From: Gammaproteobacteria bacterium
Lineage (GTDB): Bacteria > Pseudomonadota > Gammaproteobacteria > DSM-19610
Reading direction: 5' to 3'
Length of the DNA stretch: 58,153 nt
Assembly: GCA_026197075.1 (NCBI GenBank)
Contig: JAPHQV010000048.1
Location: forward strand, 1 to 58,153
Shown here: positions 51,537 to 58,153 of the stretch, piece after piece
Position numbering within the stretch: the first letter of the stretch is position 1
Layout of the letters: every line of letters starts with the position of its first letter
The notes under the pieces: model-generated
What the model was told of the DNA's origin: nothing
Seen by the model: only the letters and a program-made list of their open reading frames with translations
The model's database searches: none
Program-made: the position numbers and the translations under genes

Positions 51537-51715
51537 TCAAGTGCTGGGGGAAGCACCGTGACTTGGCCTACAGGGGGGTGCCGCAAGGCAAACTGGAGGA
51601 CCAGGGTTAAAAAACAATGATAAACCATAAGGAAGGCGGGCAAGGGATGCCTACCGGGCAACCGGATCAGCCTTCACACGCAATGCTACGGCCCTTCCGG
51701 GCCGTTTTTCTTTTT
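51537..51715 (+). ncRNA. Candidate structured leader RNA or sRNA upstream of srkA
   Basis: Between TATAAT (51525) and the intrinsic terminator at 51688-51715 lie three small hairpins: a two-part helix CAAGT/ACTTG enclosing GTGCT/AGCAC (51538-51565), TGCC-GCAA-GGCA (51579-51590) and CTGG-AGGA-CCAG (51593-51604). The terminator ends 17 bp before the srkA ATG, so the element could be an attenuating leader or riboswitch, or an independent sRNA. No known riboswitch consensus was matched. The rest of the 51173-51536 gap shows no gene. Confidence 0.4.
51688..51715 (+). terminator. Rho-independent terminator just upstream of srkA
   Basis: Stem ACGGCCC/GGGCCGT with TTCC loop, then TTTTTCTTTTT, immediately before the srkA start. 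Its position implies termination or attenuation of a transcript coming from upstream. Confidence 0.9.
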
Positions 51716-51731
51716 GGGGTACAATGCCCTG

Positions 51732-52730
51732 ATGTCCGCACCCCCTTCCGAGCTCCACCCCTACGACGCCCTCACCCCCGACCTGCTGCTGGACGCACTG
51801 GAAACCACCGGCCTGCGCTGTGACGGCCGCCTGCTGGCGCTGAACAGCTACGAGAACCGGGTCTACCAGGTGGGCATCGAGGATGCCACGCCCGTGATTG
51901 CCAAGTTCTATCGTCCCGGACGCTGGTCGCGGGCCGCCTTGCAGGAGGAACATGATTTCGCCTGGGAGCTGGTGGAACGGGACATCCCGGTGGTGGCACC
52001 GCAGCGGGATGTCGCCGGCCGCAGCCTGCATGAACACGGTGGCTTTGCCTTCGCGGTCTATCCCCGCCAGGGGGGCCGCTGGCCCGACCTGGACCAACGC
52101 GAACACCGGGTCTGGATGGGCCGCTTCCTGGGTCGCCTGCATGCGGTGGGCAGAACCCGGCCCTTTTCCCACCGCCCTACTCTCGATGTGCACAGCTTCG
52201 GTCAGACGCCACGGGATTATCTCCTGGACAAGGGCATCCTGCCCGATTACCTGGAGGCGGCCTACCGCAGCCTGGTGGACGAACTGTTGCAGACCATCAC
52301 CCGGCGCTTCGCCGAATGCGGCCCCGTGCGCAACATTCGCCTGCACGGGGACTGTCATCCCGGCAACATCCTCTGGACGGACAACGGCCCCCACTTCGTC
52401 GACCTCGATGACTGCCGCATGGGGCCCGCCGTTCAGGATCTGTGGATGTTGCTCTCCGGTGACCGCGAGGAGATGGGCCTGCAGCTGGGTGCCCTGCTCG
52501 AGGGCTACGAGGACTTCTGCGACTTCGATTACCACCAGCTGAGCCTGATAGAACCCCTGCGTACCCTGCGCATCATCCATTACGCCGGCTGGCTGGCCAG
52601 TCGCGCCGATGATCCCGCTTTCCAGCAGGCCTTTCCCTGGTTCTATGGGCCGCGCTACTGGGAGGAACATATCCTGTCGCTGCGGGAACAGGCGGCAGCG
52701 CTGGACGAACCGGTGTTGAGCCCCCTGTAG
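51732..52730 (+). CDS. srkA: Stress response kinase SrkA (YihE/RdoA)
   Basis: A 332-residue serine/threonine kinase of the choline-kinase-like fold that in E. coli counteracts toxin-mediated and envelope-stress death. ATG at 51732 gives MSAPPSELHPYDALTPDLLL. Ordered motifs: ALNSYENRVYQVGIED, the ATP-binding Lys in PVIAKFYRPGRW, the catalytic loop RLHGDCHPGNILW and DFG-equivalent FVDLDDCRMGP. Length and sequence match E. coli SrkA (328 residues). Confidence 0.94.
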   Translation: MSAPPSELHPYDALTPDLLLDALETTGLRCDGRLLALNSYENRVYQVGIEDATPVIAKFYRPGRWSRAALQEEHDFAWELVERDIPVVAPQRDVAGRSLHEHGGFAFAVYPRQGGRWPDLDQREHRVWMGRFLGRLHAVGRTRPFSHRPTLDVHSFGQTPRDYLLDKGILPDYLEAAYRSLVDELLQTITRRFAECGPVRNIRLHGDCHPGNILWTDNGPHFVDLDDCRMGPAVQDLWMLLSGDREEMGLQLGALLEGYEDFCDFDYHQLSLIEPLRTLRIIHYAGWLASRADDPAFQQAFPWFYGPRYWEEHILSLREQAAALDEPVLSPL

Positions 52731-52757
52731 GAGCGGCCGGAGGCGGCTCCTACAGGG
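52724..52757. repeat. REP-like palindrome
   Basis: CCTGTAGGAGC and GCTCCTACAGG flank a short G-rich loop, overlapping the srkA stop codon. Related to the repeat at 1-40. Confidence 0.7.
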
Positions 52758-52783
52758 CGATGGACGGTGATAGGCGATAAACG

Positions 52784-52810
52784 AAAAAGGCGGCCCGGAG
52801 GCCGCCTTTT
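52784..52810. terminator. Bidirectional terminator between srkA and fba
   Basis: Stem AAGGCGGC/GCCGCCTT with A5 before and T4 after, so both strands read as stem plus U tract. It serves the convergent srkA and fba transcripts. Confidence 0.9.
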
Positions 52811-52835
52811 CCATTTCGGGCAGAATCCCCGGATC

Positions 52836-53900
52836 CTAGTTGACCTTGGGATCCAGTTCGCCGGACTCATAGCGCTTGCGCATGTCGTCCAGGCCGATGG
52901 CCTTGATCTTGCTGGCGTGACCAGCACAACCGAAGGCTTCGTAGCGGGCCTTGCAGATTTCCTTCATGGCCGCCGTGGAGGCCTTCAGGAACTTGCGCGG
53001 GTCGAAGTTGGACTTGTTCTCCGCCAGGTGCTTGCGGATGGCACCGGTGGAGGCCATGCGCAGGTCGGTGTCGATGTTGACCTTGCGTACGCCGTGCTTG
53101 ATGCCTTCCTGGATTTCCTCGACCGGCACACCATAGGTGGTGCCCATATCGCCGCCGAAGTTGTTGATGATTTCCAGCCAGTCCTGCGGCACCGAGGAGG
53201 AACCGTGCATCACCAGGTGGGTGTTGGGGATGCGGGTGTGGATTTCCTTGATGCGGCTGATGGCCAGGATATCTCCTGTCGGCGGACGGGTGAACTTGTA
53301 GGCACCGTGGCTGGTGCCGATGGCGATGGCCAGGGCATCCACACCGGTCTTCTTGACGAAGTCAGCGGCTTCTTCCGGGTCGGTCAGCAGCTGGGAGTGG
53401 TCGAGCTGGTCATCGGAACCATGGCCGTCTTCCTCGCCCATCATGCCGGTTTCCAGGGAACCCAGGCAGCCCAGCTCGCCTTCCACGGACACGCCGCCGG
53501 CGTGGGCCATCTTCACCACTTCGGAAGTCACGGCCACATTGTACTCGTAGCTGGACGGGGTCTTCATGTCGGACATCAGGGAACCGTCCATCATGACGGA
53601 GCTGAAACCGGACTGGATGGAGCGCAGGCACACGGCGGGTTCGGAACCATGATCCTGGTGCATGACGATGGGAATGTTCGGGTACATTTCCGTGGCAGCG
53701 GTGATCAGGTGGCGCAGAAAGGGCTCGCCGGCATAGGAACGGGCACCCGCGGAACCCTGCATGATCACCGGGCTGTCGCATTCCTGCGCGGCCTGCATGA
53801 TGGCATGCACCTGCTCCATGTTGTTGACGTTGAAAGCAGGCATGCCAAAGTTGTGTTCGGCTGCGTAATCGAGCAGCTGGCGCATGGAAATCAGGGCCAT
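52836..53900 (-). CDS. fba: Class II fructose-bisphosphate aldolase (Calvin-cycle type)
   Basis: A zinc-dependent aldolase of 354 residues for glycolysis, gluconeogenesis and the Calvin cycle. Zinc ligands and catalytic Asp are visible in [34 protein letters not shown] and [13 protein letters not shown]. The sequence is of the longer CbbA-like subtype common in autotrophs. AAGGAGACC precedes the start. It ends the tkt-gap-pgk-pyk-fba series. Confidence 0.95.
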   Translation of the reverse strand: MALISMRQLLDYAAEHNFGMPAFNVNNMEQVHAIMQAAQECDSPVIMQGSAGARSYAGEPFLRHLITAATEMYPNIPIVMHQDHGSEPAVCLRSIQSGFSSVMMDGSLMSDMKTPSSYEYNVAVTSEVVKMAHAGGVSVEGELGCLGSLETGMMGEEDGHGSDDQLDHSQLLTDPEEAADFVKKTGVDALAIAIGTSHGAYKFTRPPTGDILAISRIKEIHTRIPNTHLVMHGSSSVPQDWLEIINNFGGDMGTTYGVPVEEIQEGIKHGVRKVNIDTDLRMASTGAIRKHLAENKSNFDPRKFLKASTAAMKEICKARYEAFGCAGHASKIKAIGLDDMRKRYESGELDPKVN

Positions 53901-54061
53901 GGTGGTCTCCTTAACGTATCAGATTGTGAAAATGTTACCGGAACACTGGCGGGCTTTGATCCGCCGGCACTTCCGCCGGAGCGGGAGTACCCGGAATATG
54001 GGTCCATTGTAGAACCCGCGCCTTCCAGAATTCACCATTACATTACATAGGGTATATGGGC

Positions 54062-55507
54062 TCAGTACGGATCCACACCGTGCTCACCGACACGGATGAT
54101 CTTCATGGCGTTGGTACCACCCAACTCGCCCATGAGATCACCCTTGGTGATGATGACCAGATCCCCGTCCCGCACCGCGCCACGTCGCATCAGCTCATCC
54201 ACCGCCTCGCGGTTCACCTGCTTGTGGTCCTGGCTGGTGACGTCGAAACTGACCGGGTAGACCCCGCGGTAAAGGGTTACCTTTCTACGCGTCTCCACAT
54301 GCCGGGTCAAGGCATAGATGGGGATGCCGGAACTGATTCGCGACATCCACAACGGGGTGGCGCCGGACTCGGTCAGGGCGGCGATGGCCTTCACGCCGAG
54401 CTTGTTGGCCGTGTACATGGTGGCCTTGGCGATGGCCTCGTCGATGCGGTTGAACTGGATGTGCTGGCGACGCTCGGAATCCAGGCCACTGCGCTGGCGC
54501 TCGGCGCCCCGGCAGATGCGATCCATGGCTTCCACCACCTTTGCCACATGCTTGCCGGCGGCGGTTTCGGCCGACAGCATGACGGCGTCGGTACCATCGA
54601 TGACCGCATTGGCCACATCGAACACCTCGGCGCGGGTGGGCATGGGGTTCTCGATCATGGACTGCATCATCTGGGTGGCGGTGATGACCACCCGGTCCAT
54701 ACTACGGGCCGCCTGGATGATGCGCTTCTGCACCGCGGGCAATTCGGCGTCACCGATCTCCACGCCCAGGTCGCCACGGGCGATCATGATGGCATCGCTG
54801 GCGCCGATGATTTCTTCCAGGGCCGTCAGCGCCTCGGCACGCTCGATCTTGGCGATGATGCCACCGTGGCCGCCGGCCTGGCGCAGCAGTTCGCGCGCCT
54901 CGTTCACATCCGCGGCACTGCGGGGGAAGGAGACGGCGAGATAATCCGCCTGCATCTTCGCGGCCGCCTTGATATCGGCCCGGTCCTTGTCGGTGAGCGC
55001 CTTGGCAGACAGGCCACCGCCCTGGCGGTTGATGCCCTTGTTGTTGGACAGCTCACCACCGATGACCACCCGACATTCGATCTCGCTGCCGCGTACTTCC
55101 TCGACCCACAGCACCAGCGCACCGTCATCCAGCAACAGGGTGTCACCGCGATTCACATCATCGGGCAATGACTTGTAGGTCAACCCCACCCGGGTTACAT
55201 CACCGTCGTTGACGCCCAGGGCGGCATCCAGGGTAAAACGGGCGCCCTCGTCCAGGCGAACCTTGCCTTCCTTGAAACGCTCGATACGGATCTTGGGGCC
55301 CTGCAGGTCCACGAACACCCCCACCTGGCGCCCATGGGCGCGCGCGCGGTTGCGGACATTCTCCGCCCGGAGGATGTGTTCTTCGTGACTGCCGTGGGAA
55401 AAATTGAGGCGTACCACATCCACACCGGCCTGCAGCATGGCATCCAACACCTTGGGATCATCAGTAGCCGGACCCAGGGTTGCAACAATCTTGGTTCTTC
55501 TTTGCAT
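54062..55507 (-). CDS. pyk: Pyruvate kinase
   Basis: Converts PEP and ADP to pyruvate and ATP. The 481-residue product opens MQRRTKIVATLGPATDD and has LNFSHGSHEEH, the MIARGDLGVEIG active-site signature with the catalytic-site Lys in GIIAKIERAEAL, ITATQMMQSMIENPMPTRAE and the C-terminal regulatory domain. GAGG precedes the ATG. Second-last of the glycolytic genes here, between pgk and fba. Confidence 0.97.
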   Translation of the reverse strand: MQRRTKIVATLGPATDDPKVLDAMLQAGVDVVRLNFSHGSHEEHILRAENVRNRARAHGRQVGVFVDLQGPKIRIERFKEGKVRLDEGARFTLDAALGVNDGDVTRVGLTYKSLPDDVNRGDTLLLDDGALVLWVEEVRGSEIECRVVIGGELSNNKGINRQGGGLSAKALTDKDRADIKAAAKMQADYLAVSFPRSAADVNEARELLRQAGGHGGIIAKIERAEALTALEEIIGASDAIMIARGDLGVEIGDAELPAVQKRIIQAARSMDRVVITATQMMQSMIENPMPTRAEVFDVANAVIDGTDAVMLSAETAAGKHVAKVVEAMDRICRGAERQRSGLDSERRQHIQFNRIDEAIAKATMYTANKLGVKAIAALTESGATPLWMSRISSGIPIYALTRHVETRRKVTLYRGVYPVSFDVTSQDHKQVNREAVDELMRRGAVRDGDLVIITKGDLMGELGGTNAMKIIRVGEHGVDPY

Positions 55508-55560
55508 ACTACCTCTGAACGCGAAGCGGCACCTTCTGGTGCCGCCCGCCTAGTGCCTGA

Positions 55561-56742
55561 TTATTTTTTGGCCCGTTCTTCCAGCATCGCCACGGCCGGG
55601 AGGGTCTTTCCTTCCAGAAACTCCAGGAAGGCACCACCGGCGGTGGAGATATAGGACACCTTGTCATAGATGTCGTACTTCTGGATGGCGGCAATGGTGT
55701 CACCACCTCCGGCCAGCGAAAAGCCCTTCGCATTGGCGATGGCCATGGCGATCGTCTTGGTGCCTTCGCCAAACTGGTCGAATTCGAACACGCCCACCGG
55801 GCCGTTCCAAACGATGGTGCCGGCCTTGGCGATGATGTCCGCCAGCTCCTGTGCCGACTTGGGACCGATGTCGAAGATCATGTCGTCATCGCTCACATCA
55901 CCGGCATCCTTCAGCACAGCCGGCTCGTTCTCGTCGAATTTCTTGCCGCACACCACGTCGACAGCGATGGGGATGTTGGCACCGCGCTTCTTCATCTTCT
56001 CGATCAGCATCTGGGCAGTGGGCACCAGGTCGTCTTCGCACAGGGACTTGCCGACGTTCTTGCCGGTCGCCTTGAGGAAGGTGTTGGCAATGCCGCCGCC
56101 CACCACCATCTGGTCCACTTTTTCTGACAGTGCTTCCAGCACCGTCAGCTTGGTGGACACCTTGGAGCCACCGACGATGGCGACCATGGGGCGGGCCGGG
56201 TTGGCCAGGGCCTTGTGCAGGGCGTCCAGTTCCTCGGACAGCAGCAGGCCGGCGCAGGCCACGGGCGCGAACTTGCCGGCGCCATGGGTGGAGGCCTGGG
56301 CACGGTGGGCGGTGCCGAAGGCGTCCATGACGAACACATCACAGAGGGCGGCGTACTTCTTCGCCAGTTCCTCGTTGTCCTTCTTTTCACCCGCGTTGAA
56401 GCGCACGTTCTCCAGCAGCACCACTTCACCGGAACCCAGGCTCGGAGCCTGGTCCAGGTAGTCCTTCACCAGGCGCACGGTCTTGCCCAGCTTGGCGGAC
56501 ATGCTGTCGGCGATGGGCGCCAGGGAATTCTCTTCATCGGCCACGCCCTCCTCGGGACGGCCGCGATGGGACATGACCATTACCTTGGCACCGGCCTTGG
56601 CACAGTGCTCGATGGTAGGCATGGAGGCGGTGATGCGGGCATCGGAGGTGACCTTGCCGTCCTTGACGGGCACGTTCAGGTCGGCGCGGATCAACACTCG
56701 CTTGCCGGCGAGATCCAGGTCGGTGAGTTTTATGAAGGACAT
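55561..56742 (-). CDS. pgk: Phosphoglycerate kinase
   Basis: Interconverts 1,3-bisphosphoglycerate and 3-phosphoglycerate. A 393-residue two-domain enzyme from ATG 56742 ([25 protein letters not shown], behind GGAG at 8 bases). It has [42 protein letters not shown], and [11 protein letters not shown] near the end. Used in both the Calvin cycle and glycolysis. Confidence 0.97.
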   Translation of the reverse strand: MSFIKLTDLDLAGKRVLIRADLNVPVKDGKVTSDARITASMPTIEHCAKAGAKVMVMSHRGRPEEGVADEENSLAPIADSMSAKLGKTVRLVKDYLDQAPSLGSGEVVLLENVRFNAGEKKDNEELAKKYAALCDVFVMDAFGTAHRAQASTHGAGKFAPVACAGLLLSEELDALHKALANPARPMVAIVGGSKVSTKLTVLEALSEKVDQMVVGGGIANTFLKATGKNVGKSLCEDDLVPTAQMLIEKMKKRGANIPIAVDVVCGKKFDENEPAVLKDAGDVSDDDMIFDIGPKSAQELADIIAKAGTIVWNGPVGVFEFDQFGEGTKTIAMAIANAKGFSLAGGGDTIAAIQKYDIYDKVSYISTAGGAFLEFLEGKTLPAVAMLEERAKK

Positions 56743-56771
56743 GCGGTAACTCCTGGCATTTTTCAAAGTGA

Positions 56772-56841
56772 TTGGCTAAACGGGCCGCTTAGCCAATGAC
56801 TCTCGTATCTAAGAGACGGGGACAGACTTAAGTCTGTCCCC
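56772..56841. repeat. Two palindromes between pgk and gap
   Basis: A hairpin with 9-bp arms ATTGGCTAA/TTAGCCAAT near 56771-56797, then a perfect 24-bp palindrome at 56818-56841 centred on CTTAAG with GGGGACAGA arms. The latter resembles GGGGACAGAC-type repeats scattered in many gammaproteobacterial genomes. Confidence 0.75.
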
Positions 56842-56872
56842 CATCCTTATTTTGCGTTTACAGCTCCGAACG

Positions 56873-56906
56873 AAAAACGGGGGAGGCTTTCAAATCCACC
56901 CCCGTT
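56873..56906 (-). terminator. Rho-independent terminator of gap
   Basis: Minus-strand stem AACGGGGG/CCCCCGTT followed by UUU, just past the gap stop codon, so gap may be transcribed separately from pgk. Confidence 0.8.
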
Positions 56907-56913
56907 CTGTCGC

Positions 56914-57987
<1,074 letters not shown>

Positions 57988-58153
57988 CTAGAGCACAGAC
58001 TCCACGGCCTTGACCACGTTCTCCACGGTGAAGCCGAAATACTTGAACAGCTCACCGGCCGGCGCGGATTCACCGAACCGATCGATGCCCACGATCTTGC
58101 CCTTGAGCCCGGCGTACTTGTACCAGCCGTCGGTGACGCCGGCTTCCACTACC
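57988..58153 (-). CDS. tkt: Transketolase, C-terminal fragment
   Basis: Only the last ~54 codons are in the window. They read [20 protein letters not shown], followed by [20 protein letters not shown] and [12 protein letters not shown], the characteristic end of bacterial transketolase. The rest lies beyond the right edge. In this context it supports both the pentose phosphate pathway and the Calvin cycle. Confidence 0.92.
   Translation of the reverse strand, partial: VVEAGVTDGWYKYAGLKGKIVGIDRFGESAPAGELFKYFGFTVENVVKAVESVL

Noticed and set aside
51579-51610. c-di-GMP-I riboswitch (GGCAAAC followed by a small stem and GGG)
   Set aside because: The local string resembles the start of the GEMM core, but the downstream ACGCAAAGCC block and the second helix are absent.

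Overview
This window is a GC-rich chromosomal segment of a gammaproteobacterium, probably an autotrophic or sulfur-linked member of the Chromatiales/Ectothiorhodospiraceae type. That placement is inferred from gene content: split class II ribonucleotide reductase (nrdJa/nrdJb), Crp/Vfr with a YhfA-type OsmC neighbour, rpe-gph-trpE-trpG-trpD-trpC synteny, GspA/GspB, a Calvin-type class II aldolase in a tkt-gap-pgk-pyk-fba block, and YedE/TusA/DsrE sulfur-trafficking genes. No prophage, transposase or CRISPR array was seen. Short interspersed palindromes (ATTCCC-N8-GGGAAT, CCAAGACG-type and GTAGGAGCGG-type) lie in several gene gaps.

Layout. 0-2.5 kb: two tandem porins with matching promoters and terminators. 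2.8-4 kb: tRNA-Gln, rpsI, rplM, and a putative ~106-nt CCUCC-rich small RNA or attenuator upstream of rplM. 4.1-8.3 kb: ferredoxin, an orphan GlcF-like iron-sulfur protein, coq7, VOC, OsmC and crp. 8.5-14.1 kb: trpC, trpD, trpG, trpE, gph, rpe. 14.5-18.1 kb: CopD-like protein, MscS channel, small proteins, Rieske protein, PfkB kinase. 18.2-23.4 kb: one 1718-residue protein with two cyclic-nucleotide domains, a rhodanese, about 900 residues of coiled coil, a membrane helix and a C-terminal SUMF1/FGE-like domain. 23.9-28.6 kb: a tailed HU-like protein, TerB, a subtilase with a possible C-terminal sorting tail, GspB and GspA.

29-41.4 kb is the most unusual region. A sigma54-type response regulator and sensor kinase sit among a porin, a triheme and a pentaheme cytochrome c, a rhodanese-like lipoprotein, YeeE/YedE, two TusA proteins and three small DsrE-like proteins. 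Sequences fitting the sigma54 GG-N10-GC rule precede four of its transcription units (a fifth is weak). Three of them have a pair of TTGCA-type boxes 36-39 bp apart, about 80-130 bp upstream of the predicted start. I read it as one regulated extracellular/periplasmic redox system for sulfur, selenium or tellurium compounds, resembling Geobacter ext (selenite/tellurite) operons but joined to a cytoplasmic sulfur-carrier module. The substrate is not shown by the sequence.

41.5-49.4 kb: a hydrolase, nrdJb/nrdJa with an NrdR-like box, a sigma32-type heat-shock operon (hsp20-cbpA-hsp20), a small dimeric-barrel protein with sulfur-oxygenase-reductase-like residues, and a transglutaminase-like protein. 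49.5-58.1 kb: two candidate structured RNAs, katA, srkA, then fba, pyk, pgk, gap and the 3' end of tkt, all five on the minus strand.
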